From contig JAIBAX010000003.1 of assembly GCA_019694955.1 (NCBI GenBank), positions 62,001 through 126,000 of the forward strand: a stretch of 64,000 bases of DNA, given 5' to 3'. This stretch comes from Chitinophagales bacterium (GTDB taxonomy: Bacteria; Bacteroidota; Bacteroidia; Chitinophagales; JADIYW01). Made by a program: the position numbers and the translations under genes. Positions within the stretch are counted from its first letter, which is position 1; every line of letters begins with the position of its first letter. Below are positions 1-7,894 of the stretch, one piece after another. The notes beneath the pieces are model-generated. The model saw nothing but the letters and a program-made list of their open reading frames with translations, ran no database searches and was not told the origin of the DNA.

Positions 1-418
1 CCTCATTTTTCTCACCGAACTCATATAAGACTGATTTATGTCTTTCTTCAAACTGCTCTAAAGTAGGTAAGAAAGTTTTAATGCCTAATTCGTACTTAAG
101 CTTATCACTAAGCTTGATAAAATTGTACAATTCTGCATCAAAATTTGGGATGAGTACATCGATATGTTCTTTATCCTGAATATATGCCAATCTCTCATAA
201 AGTGTTGCAGTACCTGCGGACGGCATGGGTATTTGGTAGGACTTATCTACCAAATCATGCATATACAATCCCGGTTCTAACGTTTCATACGATAGGCCGA
301 TAATTCGCACTTCGAAATAGCGACTTTCCTTGAGTGCCCGTATCACCGGAATACCGGGACCGGGACTATCGATATTATTCAGACCCGTTACGGCGACGGT
401 TATTTTTTTCTTATCCAT
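1..418 (-). CDS. ATP-grasp family protein, N-terminal part (runs off the window)
   Basis: The reading frame starts at the ATG at 418 and stays open to position 1, so only about 139 N-terminal residues are visible. They begin MDKKKITVAVTGLNNIDSPG and continue with alternating beta strands and helices typical of the pre-ATP-grasp (Rossmann-like) domain of carboxylate-amine ligases and carbamoyl-phosphate-synthase-like enzymes. The ATP-binding and catalytic parts lie outside the window, so the family call rests on the N-terminus and on context. The start codon overlaps the last 8 bases of the PqqD-like gene, which implies translational coupling. ATP-grasp ligases next to PqqD-type carrier proteins often act in peptide or amino-acid modification. 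The substrate is unknown. Confidence 0.6.
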   Translation of the reverse strand, partial: MDKKKITVAVTGLNNIDSPGPGIPVIRALKESRYFEVRIIGLSYETLEPGLYMHDLVDKSYQIPMPSAGTATLYERLAYIQDKEHIDVLIPNFDAELYNFIKLSDKLKYELGIKTFLPTLEQFEERHKSVLYEFGEKNE

Positions 419-659
419 GGCTGATGATTAATTGATAGTTTTCCAACATTTGAAAGAAGTCTTGAAGATCCTTTTCTACTACCTGTGCTTCTACATCAAA
501 TTCTTCTGTAATGCTCGTAATAATATGGTCGGGTGTTTGCCCTTCTTTTAGGAAGTGTATCACCTTCATGCCGATATGGTTGGTAGAAAATGAATCTCCG
601 GATGTTGGATTGAAGATAAATCCGGAATCACTGATGGCAATATTCTTGTTGATTTCCAT
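411..659 (-). CDS. PqqD-like peptide-chaperone family protein
   Basis: A small protein of about 82 residues from the ATG at 659; a start at 680 would add seven residues. The sequence (INKNIAISDSGFIFNPTSGD, then a hydrophobic helix with HFLKEG, a D/E-rich helix and a C-terminal FFQMLENYQLI) fits the PqqD winged-helix fold, whose members bind leader peptides for modifying enzymes. It overlaps the downstream ATP-grasp gene by 8 bp, so the two are probably made in fixed ratio. No radical SAM gene or precursor peptide is visible here; the rest of the operon lies beyond position 1. The fold call is made by eye and is moderately secure. The biological product is unknown. Confidence 0.65.
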   Translation of the reverse strand: MEINKNIAISDSGFIFNPTSGDSFSTNHIGMKVIHFLKEGQTPDHIITSITEEFDVEAQVVEKDLQDFFQMLENYQLIISHG

Positions 660-767
660 AAAAATTATTTTATGAAACAAATATGTGCCTGATTTCTTTT
701 TAAAAGAAATATTATCGGTAAAGGGCGGAAATGTATCGGTTTTTTGAACGATTTAACAGAAATTAAA

Positions 768-807
768 CCAACCCTCGAGGTTGAAATCTTTCAACCTCGA
801 GGGTTGG
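768..807. repeat. Perfect 19-bp inverted repeat, likely bidirectional terminator or REP-type element
   Basis: The left arm (768-786) and right arm (789-807) are perfect reverse complements around a 2-base loop; the core is CAACCTCGAGGGTTGG. It lies between the end of the response-regulator gene and the start of the PqqD-like gene on the minus strand. Related shorter palindromes sit at 50623-50635 and 51312-51324, and a degenerate half-copy at 878-890. It could end transcription of the two-component operon, but there is no clean T-run, so a dispersed palindromic repeat is equally possible. Confidence 0.6.
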
Positions 808-894
808 CAAATTACAACATATTGATTTTCAATATAAAAATACAAATTCTACTAAAATCAGCAGCGTTGCTTTCATTCAACCTCCGAGGTCGGA

Positions 895-1593
895 TTAGTA
901 GATGGTTTTTCCGTATTGTTTCAAGAAATCCTTTTCATAAGTACTGCTAATAGGAATTTCCTTATTGTAGAGGTACACCATTTTACCCCTAACTGCCTCT
1001 ACTTTACTCAGAGGCACGCAGAATGAACGATGTATGCGCATAAATTCATTTGCCGGCAATTTCTCCATCATAGCCTTCATTGACATGAGCGTGATAACAG
1101 GTTTTTTACCTAAAAGATGGATTTTTACATAATCATCCATTGTTTCGATGAACAAGATATCCTGCAATAGTATTTTCACAAGACTATACTCTGAACGCAC
1201 CATTATGTATTTCACGTCACCTTCCTCCTCTTTTGAAAAGCGTTGATATTCTCTTGCTTTTTCAAGCGATTTCATAAAACGCTCATAGGTAAATGGCTTC
1301 AATAAGTAATCGATAGCGTTCAATTCAAAGCCCTCAACAGCATATTCCCTATATGCCGTTGTAAAAATGACCATTGGTTTTATCGCTTGATTTCTATAAA
1401 AATCAATCCCGGAGATACCCGGCATTTGTATATCCAACAAAAGTAGATCTACTATATTTTCCTTTAGGTATTTTTCTGCCATACCAACACTAACGAAGGT
1501 TTTTTTGAGTTCTACAAATGAGCTGTCTTTACAAAAAGCGTTAATCAACTCTAGTGCTAATGGCTCATCATCAATGGCAATACATGTCATCAT
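895..1593 (-). CDS. LytTR-family response regulator
   Basis: 232 residues. The N-terminal receiver domain shows the acidic pair in IAIDDEP, the phospho-acceptor Asp (about residue 54) in LLLLDIQMPG, a TTA motif near residue 80 and the Lys of LLKPF. A linker leads to a C-terminal LytTR DNA-binding domain (about residues 125-230) with the typical MRIHRSFCVPLSKV stretch. It should be phosphorylated by the adjacent sensor kinase and bind direct repeats upstream of its targets. The ATG at 1593 overlaps the TGA of the kinase gene (ATGA), so the two are translationally coupled. The target genes cannot be read from the sequence. Confidence 0.93.
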   Translation of the reverse strand: MMTCIAIDDEPLALELINAFCKDSSFVELKKTFVSVGMAEKYLKENIVDLLLLDIQMPGISGIDFYRNQAIKPMVIFTTAYREYAVEGFELNAIDYLLKPFTYERFMKSLEKAREYQRFSKEEEGDVKYIMVRSEYSLVKILLQDILFIETMDDYVKIHLLGKKPVITLMSMKAMMEKLPANEFMRIHRSFCVPLSKVEAVRGKMVYLYNKEIPISSTYEKDFLKQYGKTIY

Positions 1594-2663
1594 AAAAGTG
1601 GTAGAATGAGTGATGTAATGTATTTATCTTTGGCATCAATTATATTCAATTTATAATTTCCACCATATAAGAGATCTAACCGCTTCTTTGCATTGTCAAT
1701 GCCAATTCCCAGGCTTTGTGCCTCATGATGCAGGTCTTCAAATTTTCTATTTTCTGCATAAAACTCCAAATGCTTATTATTGACGGACAGGTGAATGATG
1801 ATTTCACAATCTTCTTCTGTAGAAACGCCATATTTCATTGCATTTTCAATGTAGGTCATGAGTAGCAATGGTGCTATTTTTTTATTGTCAGCCTTGCCGT
1901 TGATTTCAAAATCTAGTTGCACATTTTCAGGCAATCTTAGTCTTTGCAAAGCCATGAAGTCTTTTATATAATCTAATTCATCTTCTACTGCCACAAAGGG
2001 TGTTTCTGCTCCTTGTAAAACGTAACGCATTATGGAAGAGAGTCTTTGGACAGCATCAGCAGTTTTATCAGATTTCATTAATGCTAATGCATAAATGTTA
2101 TTGAGGGTATTAAAGAGAAAGTGTGGGTTTATCTGGAGTTTCAGGTATGCCAATTCTGCTTTATAATTTTCCTTTTCCGCATCTTTCCAAGAAGCATATA
2201 TCCGCAATCCTGAAGATATGAACCATGAAATCATGAACTTCAACAAAAATATACCGATGAAATAATAGGGAACAAATTTTCCGGTTTCCTCCGGGCGGTG
2301 AAATTGCTCTGGTGACATCGGCGGTGGTGGTGGGTGCATATCTCCTTTTAATCCTTGAATGATTATGGATACTATGATAAATCCTACGATAACTATTCCG
2401 AAGTATGTTGGATACTTCTTTTTAAGGTAGTAATTTGTAGTGAGGTAGTAGAAATTGAAATAAAAAAATGCTATAACATATAAGTTAATAATGACATTCT
2501 CGATGATTAAAAAGGAATCTTCTCCCGGTCTATGCGGTGGTTTGGGAAAAAGAAACAATTGTACCGAGATAAAAATAACCCACATCAGGATATGCAGTAA
2601 AATCTTTTTATGTTGATATGTAGGCTTCTCCAAATCCATTGCCGAAAAATACACATTCCCCAT
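1590..2663 (-). CDS. LytS/YehU-type sensor histidine kinase
   Basis: 357 residues with four predicted transmembrane segments in the first 155 residues, no large extracellular sensor domain and a Pro-rich loop (PPPPP near residue 115). The cytoplasmic part is a His_kinase (PF06580) domain with the phospho-acceptor His near residue 181 in INPHFLFN, then an HATPase domain with the N-box YIENAMKYG and a G-box LGIGIDNAKKRL. It pairs with the downstream LytTR regulator (4-bp overlap). The start could be the ATG at 2663 or the one at 2639 (MDLEKP), because no ribosome binding site decides between them. The signal sensed is unknown. Confidence 0.92.
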   Translation of the reverse strand: MGNVYFSAMDLEKPTYQHKKILLHILMWVIFISVQLFLFPKPPHRPGEDSFLIIENVIINLYVIAFFYFNFYYLTTNYYLKKKYPTYFGIVIVGFIIVSIIIQGLKGDMHPPPPPMSPEQFHRPEETGKFVPYYFIGIFLLKFMISWFISSGLRIYASWKDAEKENYKAELAYLKLQINPHFLFNTLNNIYALALMKSDKTADAVQRLSSIMRYVLQGAETPFVAVEDELDYIKDFMALQRLRLPENVQLDFEINGKADNKKIAPLLLMTYIENAMKYGVSTEEDCEIIIHLSVNNKHLEFYAENRKFEDLHHEAQSLGIGIDNAKKRLDLLYGGNYKLNIIDAKDKYITSLILPLL

Positions 2664-2780
2664 GAATTTTAAAATTGTTCTGGTTCAGGAGGGGAGAATT
2701 TTTATCAGATAAATTTATTTGATGATTTTGGCATTGATATTGTAAATAATTTCTATATTTAAAACGTAATTATTAAAAAT

Positions 2781-3641
2781 ATGAAAAAAGTAGTGTTATT
2801 TCCGATTTTACTCCTTGGCTTTCTAACGCTTGGATTTGGTCAATCTTCTAAGTCCGTAGTTCTATGCGAGGATTATTCGACAAGTGGTGTCCCATCCGGT
2901 GTCTATGACTCTTGGGATATCAATGCTGATGGTGGATATGTATATGTTTTGTATCGCAATGGTTCTTCTAAGATCAAAGGAGAATTGTCTCTATGGGTGG
3001 ACAAAAAAGATGAGGATGGCTATTTCACAGCTTGGAGTACCCTGGATTTTGATGTCGACAATTCTAAGACATGGGCAGTTTATGATTATCTATTGGAAGA
3101 AGATGGTGAATATAAATTCTCTGTAATGGACGAAAAAGGCAACCTCTTAGCAGAAACGGAAGCAACAGTACAATATAAGGATGGGGAAGAACCTTCCAAT
3201 AACGACGATGATGAGGATGAGGCTGTTAAAGAAGATGAGAGCGACGACGACGAAGATGACGATGATGCATTTGACAAATATGATGAAGATGGCAATCCAA
3301 CAACTTGGTATTATGAGGATTCTTATATCGAATTTGCTAAAAACATTGATTCTGACGGCATTGCTGAAGATGCTTCTGAAGAATGGTCTTATAGCAGTGG
3401 TGGCACCACATTATACATTCTTTACACCGACGAGGTAGAAATAAAAACTGACGAAGTGCATGTAGAAATATATGGCGGTAAGGATTATAGTGAGTTAATT
3501 GACGAGTACGATGTAACTGTAGAACCTGACTGGGGTTGGTTTAAATTTAAACATACTTTCACAAAAAAAGGAAAGTACTCAGTAAGCATTTATAATGAAG
3601 ATGATATATTTATGAACTCCGGTTATCTTACCATTAAGTAA
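2781..3641 (+). CDS. Secreted protein with two related beta-sandwich-like halves joined by an acidic linker
   Basis: 286 residues with a clear Sec signal peptide (about residues 1-20, ending GFGQ). Residues about 25-132 and 178-286 look like two diverged copies of one beta-rich domain: both have a YVY/LYILY strand near the start and end with a GKYSVSIYN or GEYKFSVMD strand. Between them lies a highly acidic linker (about residues 140-170) made almost entirely of Asp and Glu, as in Ca-binding or surface-exposed linkers. No enzymatic motif and no T9SS tail are seen. It stands alone and is followed by a strong terminator. The function is unknown; an extracellular binding protein is an inference only. 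Confidence 0.8.
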   Translation: MKKVVLFPILLLGFLTLGFGQSSKSVVLCEDYSTSGVPSGVYDSWDINADGGYVYVLYRNGSSKIKGELSLWVDKKDEDGYFTAWSTLDFDVDNSKTWAVYDYLLEEDGEYKFSVMDEKGNLLAETEATVQYKDGEEPSNNDDDEDEAVKEDESDDDEDDDDAFDKYDEDGNPTTWYYEDSYIEFAKNIDSDGIAEDASEEWSYSSGGTTLYILYTDEVEIKTDEVHVEIYGGKDYSELIDEYDVTVEPDWGWFKFKHTFTKKGKYSVSIYNEDDIFMNSGYLTIK

Positions 3642-3660
3642 AATTTACTTATATTCGATA

Positions 3661-3695
3661 AAATCCTTGTCCCTTACGACAAGGATTTTTTATTT
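3661..3695 (+). terminator. Rho-independent terminator
   Basis: An 11-bp perfect stem, AAATCCTTGTC (3661-3671) with GACAAGGATTT (3678-3688), a 6-base loop and a T-rich tail. It lies 20 bp downstream of the secreted acidic protein gene and should end its transcript. Confidence 0.9.
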
Positions 3696-3712
3696 TAGGA
3701 CATTCGTTCAAG

Positions 3713-3883
3713 CCAGAAAAAGCATTAGACTTTGTAGCGAAAGGAAATTATACAAAATAGCTATGAGGCACGGAATTTTTCTCCCGCAAACGTAGTAAAA
3801 ACTACGTTGAGGACAGAAAAATGAGTACAGAAATAGATATGAAGTAGAATTTTCTTGCAGTAAATTTCTAATGCTTTTTCTGG
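3713..3883. repeat. 171-bp near-palindromic element (MITE-like or fold-back repeat)
   Basis: The ends are perfect 17-bp inverted repeats, CCAGAAAAAGCATTAGA at 3713-3729 and its complement at 3867-3883. The exact centre is an 8-bp stem AACGTAGT/ACTACGTT (3789-3796 and 3801-3808) with an AAAA loop. The flanking arms are diverged but alignable complements of each other, so the entire element folds into one long imperfect hairpin. It sits between a terminator and hemN and contains no gene. Its shape suits a non-autonomous MITE; a structured RNA cannot be excluded. Confidence 0.7.
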
Positions 3884-4000
3884 GTTTAAGTCTTCTCATT
3901 TGATATCAATTATTTTTTCAGCCAAACCGATAAATTAAAATGTTAATAGATATGCTACATAAAATAGTATTAATTTTACCCAATAAAAATTGGTTTTACA

Positions 4001-5359
4001 TTGGAAAACTTATTAGTAGATAAATATAATGTTCCGGTACCCAGATATACCAGTTATCCTACCGTACCATTTTGGGTAGAACCTTTAGAAGATAAAAACC
4101 TATGGTCGCAGCAAATTATTCGTGCAAAAACATCAGGAAAGATTAAAGCAGGCATTTCGCTGTACATACACCTCCCTTTTTGTGAACAGCTTTGTACCTA
4201 TTGTGGCTGTAATAAGCGTATTACCAAAAATCATCAGGTAGAACGTATTTATATAGATGCGCTTCTCAAAGAATGGGCAATGTACAAACAGGTATTAGGC
4301 GAGGATATTGTCCTAAAAGAAATACATTTAGGTGGTGGGACGCCCACTTTTTTCAGTCCGGAGAACCTAACCTTTTTGCTAAATGCACTGCTGCTGGGTG
4401 TCAATATACACCCGGAACACGAATTTAGCTTTGAAGGACATCCGAACAATACTACAAAAGAACACCTGCAAGCCTTATATGATATGGGTTTCCGAAGGGT
4501 GAGCTTTGGCGTTCAGGATATGGATATTACCGTACAAACGGCCATCAATAGAATCCAACCTTTTGAGCATACCAAAAATGTCACCGATTGGGCGCGCCAG
4601 ATTGGCTATACATCTATCAACTTTGACCTTATCTATGGGCTTCCGTTTCAGAATTTGGACACTATTTCTAAGACGATACAACAAGTGATTGACCTCCAAC
4701 CTGATAGGATTGCTTTCTACAGCTACGCCCATGTGCCTTGGACGAAGAAGTCGCAACGCGCCTATGACGAGGCTGATTTGCCGAAAGGAGATCAGAAATA
4801 TGCCCTATATCAACTGGGGAAACAATACTTTAAGGAGGCAGGTTATGAGGATGTGGGCATGGATCATTTTGCATTAAAGGACGATAGTTTGCTCATCAGC
4901 AAAAGCAATGACCGACTGCACCGCAATTTTATGGGCTATACCACCACCAATAGCGAGGTATTAATAGGCTTAGGAGTAAGCGCCATCAGTGATGTCTTTT
5001 ATGGCTACCGCCAAAACGTAAAAACCGTAGAAGCGTACTACTCGCTTATTGAGCAGGAGAAAATGCCCATCTTCAGAGGTATTGATCTTACCGAAGAAGA
5101 CATTCAACTCAGACAGCATATTTTGGATGTCGCCTGTAAGGGGAAAACGCATTGGAAAATTGGCACGCTGATAACAGATGATATGAAGGAAGCCTTAGTG
5201 GATATGGAAAATGATGGGTTACTGATTATGGGAACAGCTGATATTGCTGTTACCGAACTTGGCTGGAATTTCATCAGGAATATTTGTGCTGTATTTGACA
5301 AAAGAATGCATCTCCAAAAAAATGCGAATGGCAAGCCAACATTTAGTCAGGCAGTGTAG
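4001..5359 (+). CDS. hemN: Oxygen-independent coproporphyrinogen III oxidase
   Basis: 452 residues, the usual HemN length. It catalyses the radical-SAM decarboxylation of coproporphyrinogen III to protoporphyrinogen IX in heme synthesis. The radical SAM motif CEQLCTYCGC is at residues 61-70 (C61, C65, C68, with the extra C70 of HemN). It is preceded by YIHLPF and followed by GGGTPTF and a C-terminal HemN domain. The start is TTG at 4001, giving the family N-terminus MENLLVDKYNVPVPRYTSYP; there is no nearby ATG in frame. It is a single gene with the palindromic element upstream. It should serve heme synthesis under low oxygen. Confidence 0.95.
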   Translation: MENLLVDKYNVPVPRYTSYPTVPFWVEPLEDKNLWSQQIIRAKTSGKIKAGISLYIHLPFCEQLCTYCGCNKRITKNHQVERIYIDALLKEWAMYKQVLGEDIVLKEIHLGGGTPTFFSPENLTFLLNALLLGVNIHPEHEFSFEGHPNNTTKEHLQALYDMGFRRVSFGVQDMDITVQTAINRIQPFEHTKNVTDWARQIGYTSINFDLIYGLPFQNLDTISKTIQQVIDLQPDRIAFYSYAHVPWTKKSQRAYDEADLPKGDQKYALYQLGKQYFKEAGYEDVGMDHFALKDDSLLISKSNDRLHRNFMGYTTTNSEVLIGLGVSAISDVFYGYRQNVKTVEAYYSLIEQEKMPIFRGIDLTEEDIQLRQHILDVACKGKTHWKIGTLITDDMKEALVDMENDGLLIMGTADIAVTELGWNFIRNICAVFDKRMHLQKNANGKPTFSQAV

Positions 5360-5367
5360 GTGAGATG

Positions 5368-5428
5368 AATTTGGGAATGTGGGAATTTGAAAATTAGGGA
5401 ATTTGGGAATTTTAGAATGAGGGAATCC
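5368..5428. repeat. Low-complexity GGGAATTTG-type repeat tract
   Basis: The tract consists of variants of GGGAATTTG/GGGAATTTTAGAATGA repeated about six times just downstream of hemN. It is noncoding and looks like slippage-generated simple sequence. The rest of the gap to proC contains nothing recognisable. Confidence 0.6.
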
Positions 5429-5529
5429 CGATGAATTAGGACAAGTTGTGAGAATTGTTCACAGTTCACGGTCTGAGGTCATTGGTACATATAACCAATG
5501 TCGCATTTCGCTGTAGGAATATCGCTGTA

Positions 5530-6333
5530 CTACTCAAAACTCAGTTCTTTTGCCCTGTCTAACGCTTTAAGAATGCCTTCTTTTATTCCTTTATCTACTG
5601 ATTTTTCTTTAAATACTTCGAGTGCGGCTTCTGTTGTTCCGCCTCGGGAAGCAACTTTCTCAATCCATTGTGTACAGGTAAGGTTATTTCTTCTAAACAA
5701 ATTCACAGATCCTAAAAATGTTTGTTCCGCCAAAAGATACGACTCTGAAGGAGAAAAACCCATTTCAATCGCACTTTGGATCAGGGTATCTAAGAAATAA
5801 AATACATATGCAGGCCCACTACCGGAAATAGCTGTGGCAGCATCCAACATCTCTTCTTTATCGACGATGATGGAATGCCCTGTTGTTTCTAATAGATTTT
5901 GAATATAGGTCAATTCGGGCTTTGGCACTTTGTCAGAAGCTGAAAATACGGTCATCCCCATACCGATTTGAGCTGGAAGGTTTGGCATAGCACGCACTAC
6001 TTTATCTACCCCTAAAGCGTGTTGGATATCGTGGATCCTGATGCCTGCCATTATTGACAAAAACAACTGACCTGAGTGTACCAGCGGCTTGAGTTCCGGA
6101 TATAGTTTCTTGGTATCCTGAGGCTTTACAGCCAATACTACGGTGTCTATTTTACTGACAAAATCGCCTAAGACGGTCACTCCTGTACCGATCTGAAACT
6201 GATTGATAAGATCTATTTTTAGTTTATCCTTATCATAAATAAACAAATCTTCTCGCTTGACCAACTTTGAATTGAGGAAACTTTGGGCGTATGTTTTACC
6301 CATATTTCCGCCGCCAATAATCAGAATACTCAT
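5530..6333 (-). CDS. proC: Pyrroline-5-carboxylate reductase
   Basis: 267 residues, normal for ProC. It reduces 1-pyrroline-5-carboxylate to L-proline with NAD(P)H as the last step of proline synthesis, in the cytoplasm. The N-terminal Rossmann motif is IIGGGNMGKTYAQ (residues 4-16), followed by VLAVKPQ. The C-terminal dimerisation domain carries the family signature with SGSGPAYVFYFLD near residue 170 and SRGGTTEAAL near residue 229. The gene stands alone, oriented toward hemN. No other proline genes are in the window. Confidence 0.95.
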   Translation of the reverse strand: MSILIIGGGNMGKTYAQSFLNSKLVKREDLFIYDKDKLKIDLINQFQIGTGVTVLGDFVSKIDTVVLAVKPQDTKKLYPELKPLVHSGQLFLSIMAGIRIHDIQHALGVDKVVRAMPNLPAQIGMGMTVFSASDKVPKPELTYIQNLLETTGHSIIVDKEEMLDAATAISGSGPAYVFYFLDTLIQSAIEMGFSPSESYLLAEQTFLGSVNLFRRNNLTCTQWIEKVASRGGTTEAALEVFKEKSVDKGIKEGILKALDRAKELSFE

Positions 6334-6505
6334 ACCTCCATTTAATTGAACACAAATGTACAGAAAATGATGAATTAACCCAATTTTTAGTTTCCGCCAG
6401 TCATCTAAAACATTCTTTGGCTTTGAACTAAAAATATTGCCATGAAAAAGAAATAATATTCAGAAAAACATCTACTTTTATTTGATTAACTACAAAAAGT
6501 TCATT

Positions 6506-6946
6506 ATGACACCTTCTTTAATTAAAATCTTCCACCGTGACTTAAAGAAATTGCAAGATGAAATCAACCAATATGAAGATGAGGCTGATTTATGGGTTAT
6601 CAAAGGTAATATCAGCAACAGTGCCGGCAACCTTTGTCTGCATATCATCGGTAATCTGAACCACTTTATTGGCGCTGTATTGGGTAAAAATGGTTATATC
6701 AGGCATCGAGACCTCGAATTTTCGCAGAAAAATGTACCGCGTGTTGACATGCTTGCAAATATTGACGCATTGTTTCCTATTATCAGTGACACTTTATCCG
6801 GCTTGTCAGAAGATGATCTTAGCGGTGTCTTTCCGGTATTGAAGCATGATGAGGTCGTCACTACCGAGTTGATGTTATTACATTTATTATCACATTTCCA
6901 ATACCATCTCGGACAAATTAATTACCATAGGAGGTTGATTAAATAA
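6506..6946 (+). CDS. DinB-superfamily protein (DUF1572-like)
   Basis: About 146 residues from the ATG at 6506; a TTG at 6482 would add eight residues. The fold is an all-alpha four-helix bundle of the DinB/YfiT type. The His pattern includes CLHIIGNLNHFIG near residue 60 and LLSHFQYHLGQINYHR near the C-terminus, typical of the three-His metal site. Many members act as metal-dependent thiol (bacillithiol or mycothiol) transferases, but this substrate is unknown. A TACTTTTA element just upstream of 6482 could be part of the promoter, which favours the later ATG. There is no operon partner. Confidence 0.75.
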   Translation: MTPSLIKIFHRDLKKLQDEINQYEDEADLWVIKGNISNSAGNLCLHIIGNLNHFIGAVLGKNGYIRHRDLEFSQKNVPRVDMLANIDALFPIISDTLSGLSEDDLSGVFPVLKHDEVVTTELMLLHLLSHFQYHLGQINYHRRLIK

Positions 6947-7410
6947 ACGTGCATTTTGAAACGATCCAAGTCGTTCGTTTCTTCACAAACTGAGGTGGAA
7001 GCATCCTATTATGAACCAAAACGCCCTATTGTGGATGTCGATGTTCGTGTATCCACGAATATCAGGAATTTCAAAATACCATGCTATTTTATTTGTAGAA
7101 ACTATTTTAGAAACAACAGTTATTACAAAATAATTATTAAATAGTCCATTAGTAAAATCCAATTCCCTGTTCACGTGTCTCTACGTGAACACGAGTGGAC
7201 TACTTTATAAATCATCATGTTATTATTTACACTATTTTTTTCATAACTCCAATAGCATGTTAACACTAATCTGCACCAACGGGCGCAATATTAGCCCGGA
7301 ATGGCGTGGGATGGTGGGTGGAATGAGGACTATACATGGAGCACGTGCCCGGGTGCCACGATTCGTCTTGCGATATGCGTCATTCGTCCAACGCTTCCCT
7401 AAGCCATCAT
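6947..7410. other. 464-bp intergenic region with dispersed palindromic repeats
   Basis: No credible gene is seen. The region holds a stem-loop at 7041-7062 (ATGTTCGT/ACGAATAT) and a full copy of the family-1 repeat at 7142-7227. In the latter the outer arms are TAGTCCA/TGGACTA and the inner hairpin is GTTCACGT-GTCTCT-ACGTGAAC. At about 7290-7396, on the minus strand, is a copy of the CACCCGGGC family that also occurs at 22861-23040 and 37490-37555. The space looks like a landing site for repeats between two unrelated genes. Confidence 0.6.
7142..7227 (+). repeat. Dispersed family-1 palindromic repeat, copy 1
   Basis: The core hairpin is GTTCACGT (7169-7176), loop GTCTCT, ACGTGAAC (7183-7190). 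It is followed by the conserved tail GTGGACTACTTTATAAATC and a TTATTATTT end. The other copies have the stem GTTCTCGT/ACGAGAAC, so both arms have changed together. All copies are intergenic. Confidence 0.75.
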
Positions 7411-7860
7411 CTACTTGGATTTCATCACTATCTCTTGGATAGCTGCTTCTAGGTGATTGCCTTCCGTAAGCTCAAAGCGCTCTTCGAGTGAGGTATTCCT
7501 ATCTGAAATAATAACTTTGCCACAAGGACTCAAGCTAAGCACCATAAAATGCTGGTTATCAACGCTAACGATGTATTGCGCCATAAATGGACATTTCTTT
7601 GTATTTTCTGTTGTGTAGTTCTCTCTATTGGTTAATTCTCTTTTCAGGTTTCGCTTATCTTCATGTGTGAGATTTACTTCATCGGTGATTTCATAGTCGA
7701 GTAAATACTTCTTTTCTGCGGATTGTTGATCCGGAAGCGTAGGCGTCATCTCCACTTTGACCAATCGCAAGTTCTTGGCACTTTTTATCTTTTTCATTGG
7801 TTTGGAAATATCACAGCAACTTAATGACAACATGGCAAGTAACAAGATAATACTTTTCAT
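7411..7860 (-). CDS. Small predicted lipoprotein of unknown function
   Basis: 149 residues. The N-terminus MKSIILLLAMLSLSCCDISK is a lipoprotein signal with a lipobox ending at Cys15 or Cys16. The mature part is hydrophilic and mixed alpha/beta, with Cys residues at about 89 (KKCPF) and 113 (SPCGK). No domain was recognised. It lies 34 bp downstream of the secreted caspase-like gene on the same strand, so the two may form one transcript, and it could be an accessory or inhibitor of that protein. That link is inference from position alone. Confidence 0.7.
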   Translation of the reverse strand: MKSIILLLAMLSLSCCDISKPMKKIKSAKNLRLVKVEMTPTLPDQQSAEKKYLLDYEITDEVNLTHEDKRNLKRELTNRENYTTENTKKCPFMAQYIVSVDNQHFMVLSLSPCGKVIISDRNTSLEERFELTEGNHLEAAIQEIVMKSK

Positions 7861-7894
7861 TGGTTAATGGTTTTGTGGTGAAAAAATGCACAAT

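Noticed and set aside
3086-3295. Minus-strand frame with long poly-Ser
   Set aside because: It is the complement of the Asp/Glu-rich linker of the secreted protein on the plus strand; no start, signal or homology.
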